From Gudongella sp049310905 (GTDB lineage: Bacteria > Bacillota > Clostridia > Tissierellales > Tissierellaceae), in contig NZ_JBMEMN010000028.1 in assembly GCF_049310905.1 (NCBI RefSeq), positions 1 to 29,720 on the forward strand: a stretch of 29,720 nucleotides of DNA. The letters are read 5' to 3'. Positions 15,902 through 23,012 of the stretch are shown in pieces. The stretch's first letter is position 1; each line of letters opens with the position of its first letter. A program made the translations under genes and the position numbers. The notes beneath the pieces are model-generated. The model was not told the DNA's origin and did not search any database. It saw only the letters and a list, made by a program, of their open reading frames with translations.

Positions 15902-15955
15902 TATCATTCCTCCCCTTACTTAATAATCACTCTATTTGTTGATATTATAGTGTTT

Positions 15956-15985
15956 TTAAGGGAACCCCTTATGGGATTCCCTTAA
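15956..15985. repeat. Inverted repeat between two hypothetical genes
   Basis: TTAAGGGAACCCC and GGGATTCCCTTAA form a 13-bp stem with one mismatch and a 4-base loop. There is no T-run on the minus strand and only AATTCGTC on the plus strand, so it is not a standard terminator. Confidence 0.45.
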
Positions 15986-16031
15986 TTCGTCTTTCTAGAA
16001 AATTGTTCATTAATACTAAATGACATTTTTA

Positions 16032-16448
16032 TTATTCAAAATTAATATTTTTATCAAGTGCATATGTGTATTTCTCAGAATTTTTAATAGGATATTTTGT
16101 ATGACCAAATTTATATCCTATTAATTCTAAAACTAAAATTTTATGCTCTCCAATTTTAGTTATTCTATATTTAAATATTGCATCACCACTATATACTTTG
16201 CTTCCTCTAATCCTAAGTCCAGCAACTCCATTTTTACCATCACTGCTAAACGTCTTCATAGTTCCTTTTGAAATTTCTATATAATCCTTCGGATTTAATT
16301 GTTTTGATATATTAGAATCTGTATTTATATCGCTCCCATTATATAAATACCATTTCCCATATAAGTTTGTAGATGAAATAAAACTTATAATAACAAATGC
16401 TAAACAGCAAATTAATGCGATAGCACCAATTTTTTTAATCTTGTTCAT
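16032..16448 (-). CDS. Hypothetical exported or membrane-anchored protein
   Basis: This 138-aa protein has an N-terminal hydrophobic helix (IGAIALICCLAFVIISFIS) that may act as anchor or signal. The exported part is beta-rich and starts with NLYGKWYLYNGSD, the G-x-W pattern that often opens lipocalin-like barrels. GGGAG lies eight bases before the ATG. No family recognised and no link to neighbours visible. Confidence 0.6.
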   Translation of the reverse strand: MNKIKKIGAIALICCLAFVIISFISSTNLYGKWYLYNGSDINTDSNISKQLNPKDYIEISKGTMKTFSSDGKNGVAGLRIRGSKVYSGDAIFKYRITKIGEHKILVLELIGYKFGHTKYPIKNSEKYTYALDKNINFE

Positions 16449-16534
16449 GTAATTATCTCCCTTTTATCTGCTTTATTATTGATTTTCCTAAATAAAACCC
16501 TCGTATATGCACCCGAGGCTACTTAAATATTTGC

Positions 16535-16566
16535 ATAATATCTTATCTAAAATTATAAGATATTAT
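16535..16566. repeat. AT-rich perfect inverted repeat
   Basis: ATAATATCTTAT (16535-16546) and ATAAGATATTAT (16555-16566) are perfect 12-bp arms around an 8-base loop, next to the end of the serine recombinase remnant. There is no clear T-run. Confidence 0.5.
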
Positions 16567-16576
16567 CTAATTTTTA

Positions 16577-16826
16577 TCAATGTAAACCGGGATTAACTTT
16601 AATTTGATTGGAATAGCCTAGAAATCGCTTAGTGCTGATCTTGAATTGTCCGTTTTCAAAATGTCTTCTAATTCCACATGTGGATTTCTCGCTGATGGAC
16701 CTGCTTTCATCCTGGGCGAGCGATGATAGTATTGTAAGCATTATCTCTCCTTTGGCATCGAGTGTATTGCTATTTTCCTTTTCAAAACAATTATTAATAC
16801 TACGTATAATCGAATTATACTTTTGC
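16577..16826 (-). pseudogene. Serine recombinase remnant
   Basis: The minus-strand frame contains FEKENSNTLDAKGEIMLTIL, then SSLAQDESRSISEKS, then GIRRHFENGQFKISTKRFLG, then a stop. This is the end of the resolvase catalytic domain and the start of the recombinase domain of large serine recombinases (TnpX/phage integrase type). The catalytic serine region and the whole zinc-ribbon/coiled-coil C-terminus are missing. One change from the usual is Cys for Trp in STCGIRR. Confidence 0.85.
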
Positions 16827-16950
16827 TAAACGATTGAACCATGAAAGCAAAACTACACTTACAAAGGTTAGCTCAATTCAGCATCTAAACCATATTCCCT
16901 TAAAACACACCCAAAATCTATCATTTTATCCGCCATAAAAAATAAACAAA

Positions 16951-16986
16951 CCCTTGAAAACAGCTTAAGTACGAAATTTTCAAGGG
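16951..16986 (-). terminator. Hairpin terminator after the first RumA-like tail
   Basis: CCCTTGAAAA (16951-16960) and TTTTCAAGGG (16977-16986) are perfect 10-bp arms. The minus-strand tail is TTTGTTTATTTTTT. It lies ten bases after the stop of the RumA-like peptide remnant, as if it once ended that gene. Confidence 0.65.
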
Positions 16987-16995
16987 CTTATACAT

Positions 16996-17110
16996 TTATT
17001 TTCTTGTAAGCAGACAGACGGTTTTCACGTGCGGTATCACATAAGTCTTATACAATTTAACAAAACATACTGTGACCTGTGTAGATACTCATTTCCTATC
17101 CCTCCATTTT
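16996..17110 (-). repeat. RumA-tail repeat, copy 1
   Basis: The minus-strand frame reads VSTQVTVCFVKLYKTYVIPH then VKTVCLLTRK and a stop, preceded by a conserved non-coding stretch with GGAGGGAT. The end resembles the C-terminus of 23S rRNA uracil methyltransferases (PHVETVCLxxRK), as in the intact gene at 19955. It aligns without gaps to copy 2 at 18779-18900, including the shared TCTTATACAATTTAACAAA (plus strand). Confidence 0.6.
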
Positions 17111-17269
17111 CACTTTTGAAAATCTCAATGTGCCTTGAGTTGATGGTATAATGTCAGAAGTCAATTTTTGTACCCGACATATGCGGGAACATATTAACCG
17201 GTTTTTTACTGATTATCTAGAAATGGTAGTGTGTGGGTACATATCAATATCAATCTCCAAAAATTTCAA
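17111..17269. other. Gap with IS-end-like inverted sequence
   Basis: The interval holds GTACCCGACATATGCGGGAA near 17171, with CCCG/CGGG arms, and a second GGGTACATAT near 17235. These look like terminal repeats of an insertion element (possibly IS21-type, given the IstB remnant), but the element itself is not here. No gene is seen. Confidence 0.3.
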
Positions 17270-17535
17270 TTAAACAATCATTTGTTCTGGCTGACTCTGT
17301 GGCTTTCTAAATTCTCTTCTTGCGTTTATACTAATTTCAATTGTAATTAAAGCTACTACTATAATGACTTCGGGAAGATTGGTAGCAAATCTCTCAATTA
17401 CCCATCCTAAGAAATCTGACCCAATGCTTGCCCACTAGCGATTATAGCAATGAGCACACCCATCACCTTTCTAATTAGTAATATTGGTGTCTCTTTCTGT
17501 ATACTTGTAATAATAATTAGCATTAATAAAAGTTT
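17270..17535 (-). pseudogene. MFS transporter remnant (last helices)
   Basis: The minus-strand sequence encodes IITSIQKETPILLIRKVMGV then LIAIIASGQALG. After a one-base frameshift it continues SDFLGWVIERFATNLPEVII and a helix ending in REFRKPQSQPEQMIV. The Q-x-x-TP-x-x-x-x-R-K-V-MG pattern is typical of the loop before helix 11 in drug-efflux MFS proteins. Everything upstream is lost. Confidence 0.6.
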
Positions 17536-17619
17536 TATTTATAATATGTAAAATAGTGGAGTTTAAAATGTTCAAATTATAACGTATCTCGACTCAACCC
17601 CTTCTTTAATCATTCCTAA

Positions 17620-18030
17620 TTATTCCTTTTTACTTTTTAGAAAACTAACAATATATGTAGTGATTCCTGATACAAGGGCAATGACTGGAGTTAGTACCGT
17701 AATCAAAAGTCCTAACTGAAAATCATACCCAATAAAGATATCTCCTGCTAAGAAGTAAGTAATATAACCAACTATCGCAATAATATTCATCGTAATACTA
17801 GCGTGATAAAGGCCCTTTCCAACTCGCATTTTGCTTTTTGTATTTTTGTTATTTACCAATTTGAGACCAATAAAATAGATACCTGATATGATAATAAAGT
17901 AGCCGACAAGTAATTTTTCAACACCGTTTAACTGATAATAATTTGTAGATATTATGTACACAGAACTTATAACAGTAAAAATCAGGTTGACTATAAGTAA
18001 AATAATTGGATCTATTTGATTTAGTTTCAT
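17620..18030 (-). CDS. Small membrane protein, unrecognised
   Basis: This 136-aa protein has four predicted helices, at about residues 8-28, 40-57, 76-96 and 105-128, with a lysine-rich loop (NNKNTKSKMRVGKG) between the second and third and a basic C-terminus (SFLKSKKE). GGGGAAG precedes the ATG. No family recognised. It is intact although surrounded by gene remnants. Confidence 0.6.
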   Translation of the reverse strand: MKLNQIDPIILLIVNLIFTVISSVYIISTNYYQLNGVEKLLVGYFIIISGIYFIGLKLVNNKNTKSKMRVGKGLYHASITMNIIAIVGYITYFLAGDIFIGYDFQLGLLITVLTPVIALVSGITTYIVSFLKSKKE

Positions 18031-18330
18031 TTTATATCTTCCCCTTTTTTTTAATGTTTCTATAAGTTTCTGTCTTTTTTAAAAGATGTGCTAAAATGAT
18101 TTCTTGCCGAATGCACACAGTGAGGGTTCATTCCTTTCTGTGAAGTGTATATGTTTCGTCACTTATATACTTCGACCGGGGAGGGGTGAAACCCTTTTTG
18201 ATTATGAAAAAATTGTTCATTTTTCAATGTTTTTAGAAATATGAAATTTACTCGAATCATTTTATATCGTTACTTATCTTGATAGTATATTTGATGTACA
18301 TGTACAAAACAATCTACCATTTGTCCTTAT
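18031..18330. other. Intergenic region without a recognisable gene
   Basis: It contains a possible plus-strand hairpin AGGGGTGAAACCCTTTTT near 18184-18201 and an imperfect dyad GAAGTGTATA/TATATACTTC at about 18140-18172. A short minus-strand frame starting MNPHCVHSARNHF has no recognised relative. Nothing else seen. Confidence 0.4.
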
Positions 18331-18750
18331 TTATACAGACATCCACCTTATAAAAACTTTGTAGAATTGATAATTAATGAGTATATAAGCAAAAATAATA
18401 CTGATCTGGATGCTTATAAAAGCAAGTCGTGTGCTGAACTTTGTGCGCATGAGTATGGGTAGAAACAAAAAAGAATAGATTACGAGAGAAGTCACCAAAT
18501 AAATTATCATCCAATTAAAATGGTGATATGGCAAATAAGCTGCTAACCAATAAGAAGCTACAATAGGCAAAGCAATTGGATGTAGCGTCATTGCCGGAAT
18601 CTGAACCGTAACTATTTGAATATAAGCGGCAAGAATGGTACCCAGGATTGTCACTATTGATATTGTAGCCATATACTTTATAGGTGTACCCTTACTCACC
18701 AGCAATTCTCTAAAATGTGCCATTATGCTTTTATAATATTTTTTTGGCAT
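18331..18750 (-). CDS. Small membrane protein, unrecognised
   Basis: This 139-aa protein has four predicted helices. It opens with a basic amphipathic stretch (MPKKYYKSIMAHFRELLVSK), then helices around ATISIVTILGTILAAYIQI, the LHPIALPIVASYWLAAYLPY region, MIIYLVTSLVIYSFLFLPIL and ISIQISIIFAYILINYQF. The ATG at 18750 has GGAG about eight bases upstream; an alternative ATG nine bases earlier lacks one. No family recognised. Confidence 0.6.
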   Translation of the reverse strand: MPKKYYKSIMAHFRELLVSKGTPIKYMATISIVTILGTILAAYIQIVTVQIPAMTLHPIALPIVASYWLAAYLPYHHFNWMIIYLVTSLVIYSFLFLPILMRTKFSTRLAFISIQISIIFAYILINYQFYKVFIRWMSV

Positions 18751-18778
18751 CCCGATCACTCCACATGCTTTTTAATTG

Positions 18779-18900
18779 TTAGCTACTTTTTTCCAACAAT
18801 ACTACCGTTTCAACATGCGCTAATAAATTTTTCTTATACAATTTAACAAATTCAACGCCTACAGGGGTAAATACTTATTTCATCCCCCCATTTAAACTAA
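18779..18900 (-). repeat. RumA-tail repeat, copy 2
   Basis: The minus-strand frame reads VFTPVGVEFVKLYKKNLLAH then VETVVLLEKSS and a stop. It aligns residue for residue with copy 1 (16996-17110), with the shared core FVKLYK and HVxTVxLL. Upstream, GGGGGGATGAAATAAG corresponds to GGAGGGATAGGAAATGAG in copy 1. No start codon opens the frame. Confidence 0.6.
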
Positions 18901-18942
18901 ATCGTCAGGTTCTAGTCACTTATATTACACCAGATTATCTTT

Positions 18943-19722
18943 TCAATCCATTCTGAGTCCTTTTTTTGCTTTTGTTGCATAAAACTCTGGAAAATATTCT
19001 TGGAGGGTTCCATCGGAACGATAGTCTTCATAAAACCCATCAATATAAAATCCAGCTCTGATTTGCCCTCCTATCTGCGCTTCCAAGCTGTGGCTAAATT
19101 CCACCATTCCATGTGTTCCAAAATAATCAGCTCGCTTCTCATCTGATAGATCGATATCTCCTCTAAAAGGCAATCGATTTGATACTTTCATTAATCCTTT
19201 GCTATCTAAAAGTGGTAAATCAAATAAGTATTGATGAGGATTCATAAATCCTGAAATCAGGATACCTTGATAAGATAATATCCGAAAACATTCGGACCAA
19301 AGTTTAGTTAGATCAGGAATAAATTGATTTGATATCGGCTGTATTATCAATTCAAATTGTGAGTCATCCAATCGAGAAAGATCAGTCATATCCCCTTGCA
19401 TTATATTTATTTCTAAATTCCATCGTTTGGCCGCTATTCTATCTTGATTAAGCTGCCCATCGGAAATATCTAATACTGTAACTTTTGCTCCAGCCGCTGC
19501 TAGCAAAGGTGCTTGTTGTCCTCCACCGCCAGCTAAACAAAGTATATGCCTATCAGATAAGTCTCCTAGCCAATCTTTAGGGACTATCTTATTATCAGTA
19601 ACTCTAATTTCTGGTTTGCCCCGTTTTGCCTGATGGATATCTGTATCAGTCAAACCACCAGTATATGGATTGTTTGATTTTGAAATGAGATCCCATGCGT
19701 TCTGATTATCAAACTTTTTCAT
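18943..19722 (-). CDS. Class I SAM-dependent methyltransferase
   Basis: This 259-aa protein has a Rossmann-type methyltransferase domain. Motif I is ILCLAGGGGQQAPLLAAAGA (SAM glycine loop), motif II has the acidic VTVLDISDGQL, and motif III contains MQGDMTDLS; IIQPISNQFIPDL stands in the motif IV place. The C-terminal third (FGTHGMVEFSHSLEAQIGGQ, then FYEDYRSDGTLQEYFPEFYA) matches a widespread Firmicutes group of unknown substrate. The ATG at 19722 is chosen because it opens the conserved part; a G-rich AAGGGGAAGAG lies upstream. Confidence 0.85.
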   Translation of the reverse strand: MKKFDNQNAWDLISKSNNPYTGGLTDTDIHQAKRGKPEIRVTDNKIVPKDWLGDLSDRHILCLAGGGGQQAPLLAAAGAKVTVLDISDGQLNQDRIAAKRWNLEINIMQGDMTDLSRLDDSQFELIIQPISNQFIPDLTKLWSECFRILSYQGILISGFMNPHQYLFDLPLLDSKGLMKVSNRLPFRGDIDLSDEKRADYFGTHGMVEFSHSLEAQIGGQIRAGFYIDGFYEDYRSDGTLQEYFPEFYATKAKKGLRMD

Positions 19723-19954
19723 TTTTTTACTCTTCCCCTTTCTTCTCGTAAAACCATAAGATGCTCCAATCAAAATATTAGCAATCCGTATTCTCTTATT
19801 CTGCTACTACATTCTCCCTTTTGTTAAATCATTCAATCATTTTCGCAAAACGTACAACTTATAGGGTTAACTAAAGGTTATGTTTCAGTTTACAAAGACT
19901 TAAACACACAAAACTGTCTGATTGAAAATCCCCTGAACCCCTTGATTTCGGTGA

Positions 19955-21313
19955 TTATTTACGTTCAATTAGACAGACGGTCTCAACGTGTGGTGTCCTA
20001 GGAAACATATCCATAAGTTTAACTCTCTTTATTTCATATCCTCTGTCCTTAAAGATCTTAAGGTCCCTTACAAGTGTAACTGGGTTGCATGAAATATAGA
20101 CATACTCCTCTGGTCCGAAATCAATGATTTTGTCAATTGACTTTGGGTGGATTCCATCCCTTGGTGGATCTATGATTATAAGGTCGGGTTTTTCGGTTAG
20201 CTCTTCAACTCCTTTGAACACATCATCTGCTATGAACTCCACATTGTCCAGGCTGTTATGCTTGGCATTCTCCCTTGCCATATCCACTGCCTCTTCAACA
20301 ATCTCAATTCCTATTACATTTTTTGCAACTGCTGCCATCATCTGGGCTATTGTTCCGGTACCAGAATAAAGGTCGAATATGATTCTGCCTTCCTTCTCCC
20401 CTGCAAACTCCCTTGCGATTGAATAAAGCTTTTTAGCACCACTGGTGTTTGTCTGGAAGAATGAGAATGGTGAAATCTTGAATTTAAGACCTAGAATTTC
20501 CTCATGAATTATATCCGTTCCGTAAAGTGTATCAAGCTTATCCGCTGTAACAGTATCTCCCAATCCATCGTTTATTGTATGAAGAATCCCGGTGATCTTT
20601 CCCTCAAGATCAGATAATGAAAGAAGAGCTTTTACGAAACTCTCTCTATCGATTTCAATCTGACTTGATGTAACAAGGTTTACAAGAATCTCTCCAGTGC
20701 TTCCAGCTCTTCTTATTACCAGGTGTCTAAGAAGGCCTTCATGGGCTCTTTTGTTGTAGAATGGAAGTCCTAGATTGTCAAAATGACTTCTTACTGTTTC
20801 TCTAATAATCGTAAAATCCTTGTTTACAATATTGCAGTGGTCAGTATTTACCACCTCGTAGAACCTCCCCTTCATATGCAGACCAAGGGCAAGAGGACCA
20901 TCTTTTTCTTCATCACCAAATGTGTATTCCATCTTGTTTCTGTAGCCTACCAGATCAGGTGATTCCTCGATTCCTTCGATCTTTACGCCCAATCCCTCCT
21001 TGTCAAAGAGCGCCTGGACCTGCTTAAGTTTAAGATTCTTTTCGTTCTCATAGGTCAATGACTGATAGGTACATCCTCCGCATACATCCTTGTGAGGGCA
21101 GCCTTCTTCTGTTTCAAGAGGTGACTTCTCCAGCACTTCAATAAGCTTTGCCTCCCAATATTCTTTTCTTCTCTTAGCTACCTTTGCCTTCACTTTCTGA
21201 CCTGGAATTCCTCCCTTAATTCTAATATTTCTGTCTTCAAAAGTTCCTATTCCTTTGTTTGGAAAGTCCACTCTATCTATATTAAATTCTATTACCCTTG
21301 ATTTTCTTGACAT
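19955..21313 (-). CDS. rlmD: 23S rRNA (uracil-5-)-methyltransferase RlmD/RumA family
   Basis: This 452-aa enzyme makes 5-methyluridine in 23S rRNA. A TRAM RNA-binding domain (about 1-62) is followed by the 4Fe-4S cluster cysteines Cys72, Cys78, Cys81 and Cys160 (GCPHKDVCGGC and DHCN). The SAM domain has FFQTNT (286-291), DLYSGTGTIAQ (314-324) and DPPRDG (382-387). The catalytic Cys409 lies in ISCNPVT, and the end reads PHVETVCLIERK. In Gram-positives one such enzyme (RlmCD) may modify both U747 and U1939, so the exact target is open. AGGAGG precedes the ATG. The terminator at 21337-21358 separates it from the gene upstream. Confidence 0.93.
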   Translation of the reverse strand: MSRKSRVIEFNIDRVDFPNKGIGTFEDRNIRIKGGIPGQKVKAKVAKRRKEYWEAKLIEVLEKSPLETEEGCPHKDVCGGCTYQSLTYENEKNLKLKQVQALFDKEGLGVKIEGIEESPDLVGYRNKMEYTFGDEEKDGPLALGLHMKGRFYEVVNTDHCNIVNKDFTIIRETVRSHFDNLGLPFYNKRAHEGLLRHLVIRRAGSTGEILVNLVTSSQIEIDRESFVKALLSLSDLEGKITGILHTINDGLGDTVTADKLDTLYGTDIIHEEILGLKFKISPFSFFQTNTSGAKKLYSIAREFAGEKEGRIIFDLYSGTGTIAQMMAAVAKNVIGIEIVEEAVDMARENAKHNSLDNVEFIADDVFKGVEELTEKPDLIIIDPPRDGIHPKSIDKIIDFGPEEYVYISCNPVTLVRDLKIFKDRGYEIKRVKLMDMFPRTPHVETVCLIERK

Positions 21314-21332
21314 CTGAATCCTCCTGACATGA

Positions 21333-21358
21333 TAAAAGGGAGACTATTTCGTCTCCCT
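21333..21358 (-). terminator. Terminator of the 84-aa protein gene
   Basis: AGGGAGAC (21337-21344) and GTCTCCCT (21351-21358) form a perfect 8-bp stem with a 6-base loop, followed on the minus strand by TTTTATC. Confidence 0.75.
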
Positions 21359-21413
21359 CTTTACTCGCTAGTCTAATTATATAGAAAAACCTTATGATTT
21401 TCAATGTATTTTC

Positions 21414-21668
21414 CTAGCCTCCTCCCCGAAGAAAGCTCTTTCTTAGGTCTTCAAGAAAGTCTTCAGAGATTCCTTCCTCCACCAGAATTTTAAGCTTTAA
21501 GGACTTGAAGGGAAATGCCCCCACCATTCTCATGAATTCATCGCCAACAATCACTTCCCAGCCTTTTCCTGCAAACTTGCCATTTCCCAGATTTCTTCCC
21601 TTTTCATTAAAGTATTCCAAAAACTCCTCCCTGTCAAAGGATGAGTAAGTTTTTTCAATATGTAGCAT
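21414..21668 (-). CDS. Small conserved protein of unknown function
   Basis: This 84-aa soluble protein begins MLHIEKTYSSFDREEFLEYF and ends in a helix, EDFLEDLRKSFLRGGG. The centre, GKFAGKGWEVIVGDEFMRMV then GAFPFKSLKLKILVEE, is mixed beta. The pattern looks like a small molybdopterin- or DUF-type fold, but I cannot name the family. The ATG at 21668 has GAGAGGTG nine bases upstream; a GTG at 21680 lies within the ribosome site. It is a single gene, divergent from the ATP-grasp gene. Confidence 0.7.
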   Translation of the reverse strand: MLHIEKTYSSFDREEFLEYFNEKGRNLGNGKFAGKGWEVIVGDEFMRMVGAFPFKSLKLKILVEEGISEDFLEDLRKSFLRGGG

Positions 21669-21808
21669 ATCCAAAATCACCTCTCACCTTTTAATATACC
21701 CAAAATTCAAGGATAGGTAGTACTTAATTTAGAATTACACAATTCAATTGTTAGTTTACTGCTTTAAATAGGTATATATGGTTTATCAAATCAAAAGGGG
21801 GGAGTTTC

Positions 21809-22972
21809 ATGAACTACATACTCATATCACCCGATTTCCCTTCAAACTTCAAGCAGTTTGCAATCCGCCTGAAGGAGGAGGGTGTCAATGTTCTGGGTAT
21901 AGGTTCTCCAGATTTTGAATACTTGGATCCGAAATTAAGTTATGCACTTACTGAATACTACAAGGTCCAGAGTCTTGAGGATTATGATCAAGTTTTAAGA
22001 GCCGTTGCTTTCCTTACCTTCCGCCACGGAAGGATCCACAGAATCGAGTCACAAAATGAGTACTGGCTCGAATTGGATGCAGGTCTTAGAACTGACTTTA
22101 ACATACCAGGATTTAAAATAAATGAAATAGCATTTGTAAAGCATAAGTCTAAGATGAAGGAAGTATTCGTAGAAGCAGGAATTCCCGTTGCAAGAGGCAG
22201 TATTGTTCACAGCATCCAGGATGCATTTAAGCTTATTGATGAAACTGGTTATCCAGTATGCGCAAAGCCAGACATTGGTGTTGGCGCTTCATTTACCTAC
22301 AAGATACACAATGAAGATGACTTGCAGAAGTTTTTTCAAACCAAACCTGATTATGAATATATTATGGAGGAGTTTATTACAGGAGACATCTACACATTCG
22401 ATGGAATTGTTGATGCAGATGGTGAAATATCAGCAGTCTCTTCAATGCATTACGGGTCTGGATTGATGGAGACAGTAAATGAGGGTAGAGACAGTATTTT
22501 CTATGTACAAAGATTTATTCCTGACGACGTTATGGAAATGGGTACCAAAGTAATTGAAGCCTTTCAATTGAGGGAAAGATTTTTCCATTTTGAATTCTTC
22601 AGACTGGACAATGGTAGTCTGGTGGCTCTTGAGCTTAATGCAAGACCTCCGGGTGGACTGTGTCTAGAAACAATTAATTACTCAATGGATGCCGACATCT
22701 ATAAACAATATGCACAGCTAGTTGCCGGGAAGAATCCAATACCTCTTCTTGAAAGAAAATACTTTTGTGCATTTTTAGGACTTAAGACCAGCATGAATCC
22801 ACTGATGCACACAAAGGAAGCAATCTACTCTAAGTATGGGGATATGATTGTCTATGACGCGCCGAATCCACCTATTTTTGTTGCAGCCATGGGAGAAGAA
22901 GCAATAATAGTGAGGCATCCGGACTTGGATGTATTAAAAGAGGCAGTGAAATATATTACTGAACGTTATTAA
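21809..22972 (+). CDS. ATP-grasp domain enzyme
   Basis: This 387-aa protein is the only convincing plus-strand gene. The N-terminal Rossmann-like part (ILISPDFPSNFKQFAIRLKE) precedes an ATP-grasp fold. Nucleotide-binding lysines are in FVKHKSKMKEVF and PVCAKPDIGVGASFTYKI, with the hinge YIMEEFITGDIYTFDG. The metal-binding site is HFEFFRL...LVALELNARPPGG (E and N of ELNARPPGG). Such enzymes join a carboxylate to an amine through an acyl-phosphate; relatives are carbamoyl-phosphate synthase L-like ligases. The substrate is unknown. GGGGGGAG precedes the ATG and an intrinsic terminator follows. Confidence 0.88.
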   Translation: MNYILISPDFPSNFKQFAIRLKEEGVNVLGIGSPDFEYLDPKLSYALTEYYKVQSLEDYDQVLRAVAFLTFRHGRIHRIESQNEYWLELDAGLRTDFNIPGFKINEIAFVKHKSKMKEVFVEAGIPVARGSIVHSIQDAFKLIDETGYPVCAKPDIGVGASFTYKIHNEDDLQKFFQTKPDYEYIMEEFITGDIYTFDGIVDADGEISAVSSMHYGSGLMETVNEGRDSIFYVQRFIPDDVMEMGTKVIEAFQLRERFFHFEFFRLDNGSLVALELNARPPGGLCLETINYSMDADIYKQYAQLVAGKNPIPLLERKYFCAFLGLKTSMNPLMHTKEAIYSKYGDMIVYDAPNPPIFVAAMGEEAIIVRHPDLDVLKEAVKYITERY

Positions 22973-22978
22973 TGAGTT

Positions 22979-23010
22979 CCCCCATTCCTTAGCCTGGAAT
23001 GGGGGGTTTT
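22979..23010 (+). terminator. Terminator of the ATP-grasp gene
   Basis: CCCCCATTCC (22979-22988) and GGAATGGGGG (22996-23005) form a perfect 10-bp stem with a 7-base loop, followed by GTTTTATTT. It lies within ten bases of the stop and between convergent genes; it may also serve htpG in part. Confidence 0.9.
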
Positions 23011-23012
23011 AT

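Noticed and set aside
16632..16829. Plus-strand open frame of 65 codons
   Set aside because: It is the complement of the serine recombinase remnant, whose minus-strand translation is clearly conserved.
16841..16940. Minus-strand frame MADKMIDFGCVLREYG of about 22 codons
   Set aside because: Too short, no ribosome site and no recognised relative.
17137..17274. Plus-strand frame of 45 codons starting MSEVNFCTRHMREHIN behind a TATAAT
   Set aside because: No -35 box at proper distance, no ribosome site, and the end is low-complexity; it probably reads through IS-end remnants.
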